A DNA stretch of 64,000 nt from Plecoglossus altivelis (lineage: Eukaryota; Chordata; Actinopteri; Osmeriformes; Plecoglossidae): contig BROE01000011.1 of assembly GCA_036571765.1 (NCBI GenBank), positions 9,168,324 through 9,232,323 of the forward strand, written 5' to 3'. The notes beneath the pieces are model-generated. The model had not been told where the DNA came from, did not search any database, and saw nothing but the letters and a program-made list of their open reading frames with translations. This document shows, piece after piece, positions 35,820 to 49,600 of this stretch; the first letter of the stretch is position 1, and each line of letters starts with the position of its first letter. The position numbers were made by a program, and so were the translations under genes.

Positions 35820-36105
35820 TCTCCCTCTCTAATGGTCTCTCTCCCTCTCTCCCTCTCTTTCTCCCTCTCTAATGGTCTCTCACCCTCTCTCCCTATCTTT
35901 CTCCCTCTCTAATGGTCTCTCTCTCCCCCTCTTTTTCTCCCTCTCTAATGGTCTCTCTCCCTCTCTCTCTCCCTCTCTTTCTCCCTCTCTAATGGTATCT
36001 CTCCCTCTCTCTCTCTCCCTCTCTTTATCCCTCCCTAATGGTCTCTCTCCCTCTCTCCCTTTATAACGGTCTCTCTCCCTCTGTCTCCCTCTCTCTCCCT
36101 CAATA
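35820..36105. repeat. Tandem CT-rich minisatellite, unit about 40 bases
   Basis: The marker AATGGTCTCT, with minor variants, recurs at about 35831, 35871, 35911, 35947, 35991, 36036 and 36064, separated by CCCTCTCTCCCTCTCTTTCT-like sequence. Confidence 0.9.
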
Positions 36106-37308
36106 TCCTTTCATGCTTTCCCTGACAGCTGTGTGTGTCACTGCGTGTCTCTCACAATCTCTCAGACACAGAGTAACCTGATCCAGACCCACAGCTTTCA
36201 ACACAGACTTTTGTGGGCGAATGGGCCCCTCTGTGTGTGGGTGTGTGTGAGAGTCGGTGAGTGTGTGTGCCGGTGCCCGATTTGTTTATGCAAGAAAGCC
36301 AGGCAAGTATTCCAATTCAAACTGTACATATCAAGTTGGAATACTGAGGCTGTCGCTGTTTGTGTCAGCGTTACTGACCACACAGACACAAGCTGGATAC
36401 AAGCACACGTTTGAACACCTTCCCACACATACTCTCAGACACATACACACAAGTGTATGTGGGGTGTGTTGGGGCAGTTTTGAGCTGAGGTTTAGTGACA
36501 GCTGCAGGATGGTGACATCACACAAAGCATAATGGTCTGTTTGATCTGACCTGTGGTGGAGATTGATTCTGAAACACCAGTGTGGTCTCTGGATCCATTC
36601 TGGCAGCCAGATAGCCAGATATGAGAAACTGTGAGTATGTGTGTGTAAAGACTGGTATACTATAGGTAGCAACTGTGCCCTTGATGTGTATTCTCTCTCA
36701 CTCTCTCACTCTCTCTCTGTCTCTCACTCTCTCTCTCACACACACACACACACATAGTTCTTTCTCCATCTCTTTCTCTCTTTGTTGATGGATGTGTTGT
36801 GTATATTCTTCTGTCTCATCCAGAGGTTGGTGTAAATACTGCCTGCGGTGAAGCCAGCAGAACAGGCCTGCTTGTCGGGGCATTGGCAGGAATACAGGCT
36901 GTGGACAAGCACAGCGTCATGCTGCGGGCATGTTGCTGTGTGCACCACAGACAGAAAACACGGGCTAACAAGGTTCCATCAAGCAAATGACTAGGAGAAA
37001 GGGAGAGAGACACAGAGGAGAGAGAGAGATGGAGGTAGCGTACAAGCAGACTTGCTTGTCATGAGAATACTTTGGTTCCCTCTGTCTGATTGATGTGCGA
37101 TCATCCCTCCTCAAGCTCTCACCGCAAAGTAAACCACCTCAACAACTGGAAAAGCTCAGCCGGCAAAGGACGGGAGTTTTCCGTGTGGATGTTTGGGTGT
37201 AAAGATAGCTTTTCGCTGAGGAAACATAGAGAGCATGGGAAATGAGCAACTGCCACCACAACTCCAGTTCTCGTAAGGCCAACAAACAAAACAAACATTT
37301 TGAATGAA

Positions 37309-37395
37309 AGAGAGAGAAAGAAAGAAAAGAAGAAAGAAAGAAAGAAAGAAAGAAAGAAGGAAGGAAGGAAGGAAGGAAGGAAGGAAAGAAAGCAA
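37309..37395. repeat. Purine tract (GAAA)n-(GGAA)n
   Basis: About 85 bases of pure purine on the plus strand: GAGA, then GAAA units, then GGAA units, then GAAA again. Confidence 0.9.
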
Positions 37396-37919
37396 GGACT
37401 ACCACCCAGTTGACCAGACAGCTCACTCTGCCTGTCTATGGAGCAAAGTGTCTGGACACAAAAGGTACAAAAGCCATCTGGGCTACACTGCCCCACTACA
37501 TCCAGACATAAAAGGGGCTTGTTGACAGAGTCCAGCCCAATCAAGACCATCTGCTCCTGGGTCAGTGAGGAGGAAATGCTTGGGGCTCTAGCCCTATGTA
37601 CAAGAGTTTCAGACTTACATATATTTATAAGAGGTAGAATTTGTTTTTATCTGTCTTGTCATGTTCCCTACCTTAGATTATGAACAAGTTCTCAATGGTC
37701 TACAATGGAATAGATGAAGGACGAGCTGCAGAGACTGATCGGTGGGAACATTGGGCCATGTCCTGTTCCCAGTCTCCAGGGCACACCGCCCACACTGAGA
37801 ATATAAACATGTGGTCATTGGGACGAACAATGGTCAATGATGAACCAAGTGGTAACCGTGCAGATGGAGAAGGACTCAACCACTTCATTAGGTCCTCATT
37901 TACATGCATGTGAGTGCCC

Positions 37920-38150
37920 AGTCACAAATGCACACAGGCACACAGGCACGCAAGTAGACACACACAAGCACGCATGCAAGCATGTACACACACACATACA
38001 CACACAATTCGTACAGTTCTCTGGCAGCATTACAGTAAAATGGCAGCAATCTCAAAATATTGTCCAAATGTGATCAAACAGAGCAGTTTTACTGCACACA
38101 CACTTACACAACAGACTCTCACAACATATCCTTCTCTCCTTCTTTATCAA

Positions 38151-38221
<71 letters not shown>

Positions 38222-38230
38222 CACACAGAA
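37920..38230. repeat. CA-rich and compound (CT)n-(CA)n microsatellites
   Basis: Imperfect CACACA/CACGCA at 37920-38005 and a (CT)n directly joined to (CA)n at 38151-38230, with about 80 bases of unique sequence between. Confidence 0.85.
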
Positions 38231-38657
38231 ACACAGACTCATGCATGAAAATGACTTAGGAAATGAACTTATCATAAAACCACGGGACTTTCCACTTTTA
38301 ATGAGACACTAAATTGAATCACACACGTTCTAATCCCCTCATACTATTATAGTGAAGCACGAAAACATCCCCTTCAAGCAGGCAGCAGTTTTACTACACG
38401 CCCAATCAGGAGGCCAGATTTCCTTCTGTCAGGGCCTCATCAGGCACTATTGTTCCACAGCTTCAGACAAGCTGACAGGAGATCAGAGTGTTAACCTGCA
38501 GAGGGATCCTGGATCTCTGCCAAGAGACTAACCATGAGCCAAAGTCCTCATCTCCACATTTGTGTGTTCAACCTCCCCTGCCACCCAGCTCTTCTGCGTT
38601 TGTTGAGATTCTTGTTAGGACTTAAATAAATCCACATCTAGAGTCCACGTCAATGGC

Positions 38658-38730
38658 TCTGTGTGTGTGCGTGTGTGCGCGTGTATGTGTGCGTGTGTGT
38701 GAGCGTATGTGCGTGCGTGTGTGTACTCGT
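38658..38730. repeat. (TG)n/(CG)-interrupted microsatellite
   Basis: GTGTGTGCGTGTGTGCGCG-type alternating purine-pyrimidine sequence, with Z-DNA potential. Confidence 0.8.
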
Positions 38731-39244
38731 GCACCTGTGAGCAATGAAAACACAGACAGACACTCATAGGCTCTTGAGATGCAGCTCACATGTCAGTTGA
38801 AATGTCCACTATCTTAACAACACTGCGTTTTGCCCTCCCTGTTCCAAAACAAGTGACTGTGGCTTTGATTTTTGGAGAACACATCCGAGAGACAAAGAAG
38901 GAAGTCCCCATCTGCAGTGACAGATATCTGGGCCCCCAGAGTTACAAAGATGGTCCAGAGTGAGCTAAGACAGGAACGTTGTGGATCTCTCCACCTTGGT
39001 GGCCCCTGCCAGTAAATCAGCGCTGTGTGTGAAACCTTCTCTTCTCTGTCACTTTTCTAACCCCAAAACACCAGTAATGGAACTTTCTGTGCCACCAAAC
39101 TGTACTTGAGGTGCTGAGCTTTTTCGGTCAATTCATGACCCTCTTGTATTCCTCCTGCATCTCTGTTTGTCTGGATGTCTTTGATGTGATTCGGTCATTC
39201 TCTTGTCTTCATTGTGTGACATTATAAAGAGTCACAAACACTGA

Positions 39245-39390
39245 CCGGGGGCAGGGGGCGGGGGGGGGGGGGGGGCGGCAGCTGCTGGAAGCAGGTGACA
39301 CCAAGTTGTGAGTGTGTGCAGGCGTGTGTGTGTGAGAGAGAGACAGACAGACAGACAGACAGAGGCCTGCGGGGGGAGGGGGGGGGTGAC
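39245..39390. repeat. G-run cluster with (GA)/(CAGA) repeat
   Basis: A 16-base G run near 39260-39275 is flanked by shorter G runs, then GAGAGA and CAGA repeats, then a second G cluster at 39370-39388. Strong G-quadruplex potential on the plus strand. Confidence 0.8.
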
Positions 39391-39832
39391 AGGGTGTGAC
39401 AGCTATGGCATGTAGGTGGGCCCCCTATCTGTCAAACAACCCAAGCAGACAAACCAAAGGCCTGAGAGATGGCTGGAGGCGAGAGAAGAAGACACCTGAG
39501 GAAGAGGGAGATGGAGAAAGGGTGGAGAGGACGTGTTTTGTTTCCAATCTTTCGTTCACTTCTGTCTGGCTTACACCTTTCAGAGCCAGGTGCAAGCTTG
39601 TCACCTGACCATCACAAACACCTGTACAACACCTCTCTCAGTGTAGCATAACAGCTAAACACTTCCTTAACTTATTGCCACTGAGTCTTTTCTTTATTCA
39701 GTCTGTATGCTTCTCCCATGGACAGGAAGCTCACCAAATCCTACTGGACCAGCTACTGCATTAGTGATGTACAGAGGGTTTGTGTTCGCAGTCAGTTGGA
39801 GGACTTTTGTGTGCTGTTAGACTCTCGCTGAT

Positions 39833-39835
<3 letters not shown>

Positions 39836-39879
<44 letters not shown>
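39836..39879. repeat. (GA)n microsatellite
   Basis: About 21 perfect GA units. Confidence 0.9.
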
Positions 39880-39885
<6 letters not shown>

Positions 39886-41459
39886 CACACAAAAGCAAAC
39901 ACGCACAAAACATGCACACACACACCATGGGGGTGTGAAAAGAGAGCTGAAAGGCAGTTGATTGTTTTGTCAGAGTGTGAGGGAACACTGTCAAGGGCTG
40001 TCACCGTGACAACCGGAGCTGTATTTCTCTTGCAGACTAAAAAGAGAGAGGGGCCCCTGCCTTCTAACCTCTGTCATCAACCCCCAAATGCGCACACACA
40101 CACATAACTTAGTCCTCCCACTTAGTCCGATAATTTATATAGGTATAACCTGAAATAGTTTTACTGCTTGGGCGTGTCCATGTGTGTGCAATCCAGGTAA
40201 GGTATTTTTCTGTCATATACTTACCTTGATAAAGTTTGTAATGTATACTAAATGACCAAATACACACTTTATTGCAGCTTTGTGCGCAACACACAGCTTT
40301 TTTTGTATTAAGGTGGACATCCGCCTGTTTATGAGTTACATCTGGATGTGTTGAAAGTGTCTGCAATGAATCTGTGTCTTCAACTCGACGAAAACAACAC
40401 GATCGCAGACGCCACAACCAAAGCCTTCTCCCAAAAAACCTGATGAGCAGATGAATGAATCAAGCGATGAAGCAATTGGCAGAAAATTAGATGAGAGCAG
40501 ATGTTGAAAGCTTGATGGACACAATGGATAGATTGATAGTTTCAGAACAAAAGGCAATGACAGCTACAGACAGATAAATGGGCAGAGTGACAGATGAATG
40601 GATAGGTAGACCGATAGACTGGTGAAAGAAAGGTAAAGTATGGCACCAAACATGAAAGTGATCTATTTGGAAAACATGGGAGGGTGATATACCAATAACT
40701 GGCCTCAATGACTAAAATAACACCCCTTTATCAAAAAAGTCAAAAACGATTATACTTTGAAGCAGTTTTTGCATTGTACTAACAGGTTCCATCACGGACA
40801 CGCACTTGAGAACCTGCAAGTGTGTGTCAGAGCTTGAGGCCTGCCGGTTTTCTCTCCTTGTCTGTCAGCTCAAGAGTGGACTTCCCCTTCTTCCGCATGA
40901 GTGGAAGGTTTAAAAAGGAGGGATGGAGGAGGAGGGGGAGGAAGGGGGAGGAAGGAGAGAGGATGGGTGGGAAAAGAGAAGGCCTGGCATTCCGTGGTTC
41001 CCACTCAATGGAGCCGCTTGCTGATGAAAAAGACAGAATTGCTTCCCTCCTTCGCGCTCCTTCCCTCTGTCTCCCCCGCTCTCCCTGCCGTGTCTGTCGA
41101 CGCCCAGGTTAAAAAGGAGGGTGAAAGTCTACGTAACTCTTTCGAGAGCCCTGGCTCCCTCAGACATACGCGCGCACATCTACTCACAATCATGAACGGG
41201 TACTGTTCAAAAGCTTTAAAACCCCCTTAATGATTGTATAGTCTCTCTGGTTCTCCTTCGGGGTACTTGGAGATGTGAACAGAGATAGGGCCTGCGCTCA
41301 TCATGCTTGGAGGAGTAAAATGAAACTCCCTGGGCCTGTTGATCTGTGTCGTTCCAGTACAGTGTGGCTCTCTCTCTTTGTCTCTCTCTCTCTCTCTATC
41401 ACTCCACACCTCATAGCTGTGGGACGAGGGACGATGAAATCAGAGATTAGACCTGTCAC

Positions 41460-41755
41460 ACATGCTCGCACAAAACATGTACACGCATGCTCACACGCGA
41501 ACGCAAACATTCGCGTTCACCCACACGTGCAAAAACACCAAACCCAAAGTTACATGCGCGCACAGGCATTTTTGTTTGCGTCCAGTTTTACTCATTCACC
41601 GACCTGCTTTTTTTTTACACACAGACCACTTCTTCATTAATCTTAATTTCAACACACACTCCAGACGCCATCAGCACATGTGCTCTCAACAATCACTTGG
41701 CGCTGTGCAGTCACACACACACACGCATGCACACACACACGCACACACACACAAG
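41460..41755. repeat. CA-rich microsatellite cluster
   Basis: Degenerate CACACGC-type sequence with the densest part at 41711-41753. Confidence 0.75.
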
Positions 41756-42714
41756 AGCAGCAGATCTGATTGCTGACACTGATATAAGGACCCTCCTGCT
41801 GCTTGGTTGTCCATCTGGCTGCCTGACCAGAAGACAGAAAGTGGGGTCCTCTCAGTAGGACTCCTGTCACTGGGTATTAGCAGCAGAGTGAATGGAGATC
41901 CACTATGACATTGAGGATAACATTGGCATGAATAGAATCCTTTGGTCTGCGGAACACATTGGGATCAGGCTGGAAAAAAGATGAAATATGAGGTAGCCAA
42001 GCCAAGTCATTGAGAGTGCACAGTGTTCTAGGATAATCTGTGGGATCATATAGATTTAACAGAAGGGTTGACCATGCATGGTCAGGGTTGTGGCGCAGAT
42101 GAACTTTCGTCCTCATTTTTTTTTTCTTCAAGGTTTTCTTCTACTGCATAAATAACTTTGGTTGAAATGTCTTCCTCTGTGCAAAAATAAGTTTAAAAAA
42201 ATGCACAAAGGCTCACGTGAGATTGTAGTTCTGGGAAAATCTCTTTGTGAATGATATCCCAAACAGTCAACTATGTCATCTCTCGTGTTTTTCCGAGTTC
42301 TTCATGCAATGCTTCATGCACTGGAAGAGCTGTCTAACTGTGTCCTGTTTACACCCTAGGCCTAGATGAGAGATTCGGGATTTGATTTAATGTTACAGAA
42401 ATAATTTAATTTTCTTCAATTCCCAATCAAATTTGGAGTTTGGGTTTGGAGTTTGGGTCCTCACTCTTTGGCCATTTGAGAAGTAAAAACAGAATCTAAT
42501 TGCATTAGTCAAGATTCTTAGTGATTTGTGTCAGGTTTACTCCTGGGGAGATGAGGGGAGTAAGATGAATAAATTATGAATAGATTTGTGGAGGATGGAG
42601 AGTGGAGGGGTTGTGTTTGGGTAGGTGGGTCTGGTAGGGGGCAGGGGACAGCTCATGTACTGTAATCACACTCCCGCAATTCCCCCCATGCTCGTTAAGA
42701 CCCTCACTTTCTCC

Positions 42715-42868
42715 ACTAATTTACTGAGGAGTCACATGCTAGTCTGATGGCTAACTAACGACTGAGAGAGACATACACAGACACAAAGAGAAACTAATTT
42801 ATTGAGGAGTCACATGCTAGTCTGATGGCTGACCAATGACTGAGAGAGAGACAGACACAAAGAGAGAC
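42715..42868. repeat. Two-copy tandem duplication, period 78 bases
   Basis: ACTAATTTACTGAGGAGTCA at 42715 recurs as ACTAATTTATTGAGGAGTCA at 42793. Both copies continue through CATGCTAGTCTGATGGCT into GACTGAGAGAGA and ACAGACACAAAGAGA, with only a few differences. Confidence 0.9.
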
Positions 42869-43315
42869 ACCTAAACACAGAGACATAGAAAAAAAATGTC
42901 TCTCTCCTTTTCCCTCTTGTTATCTCACGTAACTATTTAGGTTGAGCGTTCACGATTTAAAACATGTGCATTGTATCGTCTAGTGAAGTACACAAAGTTG
43001 CCAATGAGTTGGATGTTTTTGTTCAAATCTTTGTTTAACAGGAAGACATGTGCACACATGCAAGAGCAACACATCCCTACAGTAGCACACCACAGTACAG
43101 GGATCCAAGCAAGAGTCTTTGATAGTTAGGTCTGAGCGTCTCATTTCCATGTCTTCGGTGAGGGGTTGTGGTTCAATCTCTGAGTTTGCCCACCCAGCAG
43201 GCATCATGGGTAGCTGCTAACGGAAGAGGGGGCTTCTGGGGAAACACAGTACCCTGCGGTTGGCATGTCAGGATCACTCAACGTACCTCACACACATTCT
43301 GCCCCTCATGCCCTC

Positions 43316-43468
43316 CTAACACCCACACACGCACAAACACACACAAACACACTCACAAACGCACACACAAACACTCTCACAAAAGCACACACACACAAAC
43401 ACACTCACAAATACACACAAACACGCAAACACGCACGCACAAACACACTCACAAACACACACACACCT
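43316..43468. repeat. CACAAACA minisatellite
   Basis: Irregular tandem CACAAACACACTCACAAA units. A perfect (TG)n follows at 43612-43640. Confidence 0.85.
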
Positions 43469-43608
43469 GCAAACCCTCTTGACGTCCCAACCCTCAGCTT
43501 CTCTCTGACATGAGAGGACTGACAAAGACAAGCAAGCCCAGCACCGTGTGCTGTAACCAGCTCCAGCTGAGGGCTGAGAGGGGCGTAAAGAGCCAGACAT
43601 GGAGAGGA

Positions 43609-43643
<35 letters not shown>

Positions 43644-44245
43644 GTGACACAGAGCAGCCTGTGTGTGTCTACTCCTTAATTTCCTGTTCCTGTGAGAGAG
43701 ACTTTCCTTGCAGAGAACATGGCAGCTCACCGTGGGGGGCAGTGAAGGGGTACATGTGTGTGTGCGTGTGTGTGTGTACGCACCCGTGCGTCAGTGTGAA
43801 TTGCATAGATGAAGATGTGTATGAGGCCACTCTCATAACAGCTCACAACAGGGAGCAGGAGCACTTAGAATGAGGTGAGTGTGTGTATGTGTGTCTGCGA
43901 CTGAGTGGAATCAATTGCACTTGTTGCTGATTGAGGCCCCATCCCTCCTGGCTCTTCCAGCTGGGAGTGATTAAAGTGGGGCCTGGAAGGGCAATGGTTT
44001 GGGTGGGGGTGAGAGTGTGTGGGGGGGGGACTCTACTCACTGGCAGAGTAATGGCTTCCAGAGGCCAGCCTGCTTCCCGGAGCTCTGATGGGACACTAAT
44101 AAAGAGCGACGTCTGGGCGGCTTGGACAGTGTAACGCCAGGCCCGGGCCTGTCATGCACACACATGGACAGCCCCCCCCTTCTACTGAAGGACACACTCT
44201 GCTGCTGCCAGGGCCCTGCCACACTCAACCTGGAGTGATAGGCAG

Positions 44246-44305
44246 AGAGAGAGGGAAAGAGAGAGAGAGAGAGAGTGAGAGAGAGAGAGGGAGGGAGGGA
44301 GGGAG

Positions 44306-44364
<59 letters not shown>
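44246..44364. repeat. (GA)n with GGGA interruption
   Basis: Long purine tract of GA units broken by GGGA units at about 44288-44308. Confidence 0.9.
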
Positions 44365-44370
<6 letters not shown>

Positions 44371-45989
44371 CAGTGATTGAGAGAAGGTAAGAAATGTATG
44401 AAGTTTTCATATACAGACAAATGAACATTAGGAAACGCCTTGCATGTGTGTTCGTGTGTGGATGTATGTGTGCATGAGTGCTCCTGTAGCCATGACGACA
44501 GCCTTGGTGGTGCATGTTGTTGGTTCAAGTCAGGATCCCTTCCCTAACTTAGCCTATGACTCACATGCAGCACTAGGAGGCTGTGTGCACGTGTGTGTAA
44601 ATGTGTGCATATGATTATGAGGGTATGTGTGTGTAGGGGGGGAGTATTGGTTTTCTATCATCTATCTGGGCTAAACCATGGGCGGTATTAATTTCTCTCT
44701 TTTCATTTCATTGTTTTCATATTTCTATTTATCTTCTATCGACCTTTACAGCACGCTAGTTTTTTCAATTTGTCTTTTTTCAATTTGTCTCTTTTCAGAG
44801 GATAACACAAACCATCTGAAGTGTGAAATTAGAAAGAGCGCGTGTAAATAATGGTATTGTAACACAGAAAAACACACAAATTTGCATCCACGCATGGCAA
44901 CAGAAAACACACATTGGCTGAGATTGAACGGTGAGTTCATTTGCTTAATTTGCTGAATGCACACGTATGAACTCCCCAACGGTGGAATTCAAGTAGATCT
45001 TCAAAAACACATGTTTTGTTTTGGTGTGGATGAGCGTTAATGCGTGACACAGTGAAGAGACCTGGTCCTCGTCACTGTGTCTTGGATCATTGTAGGGATG
45101 ATTGAATGAAACATGGTCAGTAGAGTTAAAGTGTGTTTTTCGGCCTTGGGGTGTTTCTGTCAGAGCGCCCCTGTTCCATGTCTATACTTCCCCCCCCCAA
45201 AAAAAAACCCGCTCACACACACACACACACACACATACACAAATGTATCCACGCACCCACCTGGGTTTAACTGTCTGACAGAGTGAGATGTGAAGGTAGG
45301 GGGTAGGGGGACGCGTAAGGGGGTCAGGGGTACTCGGGCATTCAGCCTCCTCAGACGTCCATCAAAGTGACAGGTACCCCAGCCTTAAAACTCCATGAGC
45401 CACCCCAGCAGCCTCCCTCCTGAACCAACCCCTCCCTCCCACCGCACACACACTCTTCTCTCTGAAAACACACATACTTTCTTTCCCCCCTTTCTCTGTC
45501 TGTCTCTCTCTCTCTCTCTCGCACAATTATTAAACTCACTCGTCCTATCCTCTCTTAGCGCCCCGCTGTCGTCAACACACGTAGGACACACAAACACACG
45601 CACTGACACACACGTTGACACATGGCCAAAAGTAGCCCCGCAGTGAGGGGAGCCCAGCTCTCTGCAATTAGAGCATTCTGCAGCCATGAAATCATTGTGA
45701 AAATTTGCTCCAGGAAGGTTGGGGGGTAGGAAAGGAAAAAGAGAGCGGGGGGGAGGTGGGGGGGGAGAAGAAAGGAGAGAAACAAAAAAGTGTTCTGGGT
45801 CTGCTCAGCGGCCTCTATGGCCACATGTGCAGCGGCGAGAATGGAAGAGAAATTAGAATCATTCCACATAATTGTGGTCATTAAGATTAACAATTGATCC
45901 TCCAGGTTCACGACATGTTAGATTTGGACCTGCATGCCTCCAGAACTGGCTCTCACAAGATATGTAGGCAGCCAAAGCCAGGGTGTGTA

Positions 45990-46101
<112 letters not shown>

Positions 46102-46593
46102 TGTGTGCTCCAGTCCAGCCGCAGACACAGTCCAGGCCTCCAGTCTGACAGGGAAAGGAACCAAGGTTGGGCTCCAGGATCATGACCGGGGAGGCCTGGT
46201 CTGTGTTCTCCAGCTCTGGAACCCGAGAGCTCTGTTCTACGTTCCCCAGCTCAGGAACCCTGCTGTCGCCCCAGGTTACCCCTGTCTGACCTACAGTGAT
46301 TACATAAACAGCACCTGCCACCGATCAAGCCCCTCACCAACCTTCTGACAACATTGTCCAACGCCTCTCGAGTCCTTGAAAGCCTAACGTTCTACTGCCT
46401 GGCTAAGAGCTTCAGAGATAGGGGGTTGTAGGTCACTCACAGAGAGGATGATACTGAGACTGGGACATGATCGTGTTAACGTGTCTAATGACTGGTTTTG
46501 GTGCAGTCTGGTTTCTTGAGTGTGTGTGTGTGTCAGCCCAGCTGTGGATTGTTAGTTGTGAGCCTAGCTCAGTAGGGTAAGGGCACCAGATGG

Positions 46594-46655
46594 TTGGTGG
46601 CATGGAGGCATGGAAGGATGGAGGGACGGAGGGACAGAGGGATGGAGGCAGGAAC
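46594..46655. repeat. GGATGGAGG-type minisatellite
   Basis: Short degenerate GGATGGAGGGAC/GGCATGGA array. Confidence 0.7.
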
Positions 46656-49600
46656 GAAGGAAACAAGGAGATGCAACGAGCGACTGGTGGAAGAAGCCCC
46701 AGAAACGAGGAGAAAGAGCAGCATAGAGAGAAACTGCAGACAGGAGTCAAGCTTTCCACCCGCAGCTCCATTTTTCAGCAGACAAGCAGAAACGTCCCGC
46801 TCCAGACACAGACAGTTGCTAGGTAATTATTCCTCGTTAAGTCTTTGACAGAGTTAAAGTGCACCCGTCCCTGTGAGGGAACCAGCAGGTCGGAGACACT
46901 TCGACAGTTGGTACTGGAACCGTTGTCATGGTAACTGAATCATGTGTTCCCCACTCTGTTGAAGATGACACGGAGGAATTCTGTCGACTTCAATGATTCC
47001 TGCTGTTCGCTAATCAAGCCTGAGAAGAGTTTGGGAACTATGTGGACCAGAGAGAAAATAACCCCTACGTGTGTTTCAGTCGTCACAGTAATCACAACCT
47101 TGTGACTGTAGAGAGCTTGTCAGTCTTGATTAAAGCGTGTTGCATGTTTGTGTGTTTGGTTTGGAACATGTTCCTCTCTACATGTTCCTAGCGTCACTGT
47201 TCACAACGAACTGGTGAAATGAGAGTGTTCTTTTGTGTGTGTGTTTGTGTGTGTGTGTGTGTGATTATTCAGACATCTCTCATCACTGCGATTCCTGATT
47301 AGAGCCCAGTTTGCTGTTGGCACCGAAAGGAAATCCAGGAATGACAAGCCTGACACAGTCCAGCCACGATGCAGGCTTAGAGAACCAACAGCTAAAGGAA
47401 CAGGAAGCGGAAAACGGCTGTTCCCATCCTGATCTCTCCTGTCTCCAACGGCAGGAACCCCCTCCTATGGGGGCGCGGCCCGATTACAAATCAGCTGATT
47501 GACAGTTGATTGACAGTTGACTGGCACAAAGCCAGCCATGTCAAATGCAACATGAAGTGGCTCACGTGGTTCCATGCGTTCATGACATCACGGCAACAGT
47601 CACTTCTACACGGACAAACGCTCAGACAAAGAAAATAGAGAAAATGGAGAGAGAATTTGAAGTTGAAGTTGAAGATAGAAAAGGGAGAGATTGAAGGCGA
47701 CTGGTCTGACATGGGAAAGCGTCTCTGAGCGCCCGCTGGATGGTGTGCGGTGCGATGTGTTGCTGGCTGCGAGTTTTTACATTAACGCTTCAAGGAAACA
47801 TGACAGGAATATTGGGTGGGATCATGCTAGTTTTACTGGGAGGCCTTGTGGTGACTCCTTGCATTCTCTGTGAAACAGAGCGTATGAAAAGTGAGAACAT
47901 CAATGTCAACGTTAATAGTTATCATGTAGTATATATGATTGGACAGGGTTCTTTTATTTGAAACAGAATTGACTAAATCTCTCACAGACACACACATACA
48001 GACAAATACAAGGCAATGCACACTAAGTCTGACTTCCTGTTTCAGTTCGGAGCGGGTAATTGCATCAACAGATTCCTGATAAGTGAATGCGTTCTTCATT
48101 GTTCTGCAGGACCATTGGAGGCGGAACCAAACATGTTGGTTCTCACTGTCCGCATAAACTAAGAAAACGACACTGAAGATGCTGACGCAAGCAGACAGCC
48201 AGCTCTGTTACCCTCACTGTGGTCTGATCCCTAGCCCTGGATGACATTCCTGGCCCTCATCCATAAACCAGCTGTCTCCACCCTCGTCTCCGCTCTCATG
48301 TCCACCCCTACCCCCAGGAAAACCCTACATTCCTTTCCTTTGGTTTGAAAATCATATAGAATATTGGACACTCAGTTGATAACTCGTGATATATACATAT
48401 TTTAATGACTGTATACGTATCATGTGTCTATGTATTTACGTGTATGTCTTTCTTTTCTTTCTCTTGTGGTAGGTAGTGCATCGATCTTTCACTGTTGTTT
48501 AGCAGTCAGTTTGTCAGTCTAACACTTTGTCTGTGATGGTTGATGGGTCGCACCAGGTGAGGGCCTCAAATGCTGCTACTCTGCAGCACTGAGGGCCCCT
48601 GGAGAACAGCACCGGCCCATATCGTGCAGTTGGTGCTGATGGGTGATGAATCAGATGTCTGAGTAAGAGGATACAGAGCTGGAGATGGAGTCAGTGACAA
48701 ACCCTCAGGACAAACCAAGTGAGACATAGAGCACCTGGCATGGAGACAGAGGGTGGGAAGGAGACAGGGAGGAAAAGAGACAGAGAGGGAGGGAGAAAAA
48801 CAAGGAGTTTGAGACCTGCCAAATCGGAGCTTGAGCGAAAGCCTTTGAGATTAGGAGTGAAACGGTTGCGTGCTGAATCGTAACTAATCAAGGCCGTGAT
48901 CAAAGACAGGCAGATCAAACAAAGAGAGGTGGGTTCCTCTGGCCCAGGGGATGAGACAGCAATCCTGGGTCGGTTCCCCCTGGTGTTCTGACCGAGGTCC
49001 ATCACTGTCACGATGATGGGAAAGGGGGTGTCGGCGCTGGTCTGTGGGCCCGGTTGACACGTGTGACGGCTCGTGAGCACCCCTCTCCGCAACCCCCCCC
49101 CACCCCCCCCTGCCCCAAACCTCCCCCCCTTGCTTCCCTTTCCTCTTGTTCCTCCCATGGTTTATTGTTACTGGCTAATCGCTCCCATCTGCCTCTCAAG
49201 CTGACCGCAGGACCGTGATGAAGAGAACGAGGGAGAGAGAGAGAAGGGAGGCCACCAGTGGTTGCAACCACCAGTTCTAACACACACACACGCATACCCT
49301 GACATCAGTCAGGCCGCGCAGACCTCGTCAGGTCAGATTAGCTTGCAGTGCCGAGTCACTTCGCTTGTGATTTCTGGAAAACTTAAAGCACAATTAGGAT
49401 GTTGGGCAGTCCTGGTCAAGATAATATGATCCAAATTAGCACTGTATTACATTAATGTTTACTTATAATCATGCCTGCTGTCACACACCCTTTCAGTTAT
49501 TTTCATGTCTGTGTACATGTGTTTGTGTGATGTAAACGTTTTGAACGTGCATGTTTGAGCAAACGCCACGCATAAGCGTACTAGTGACAGTTTAACAAGA

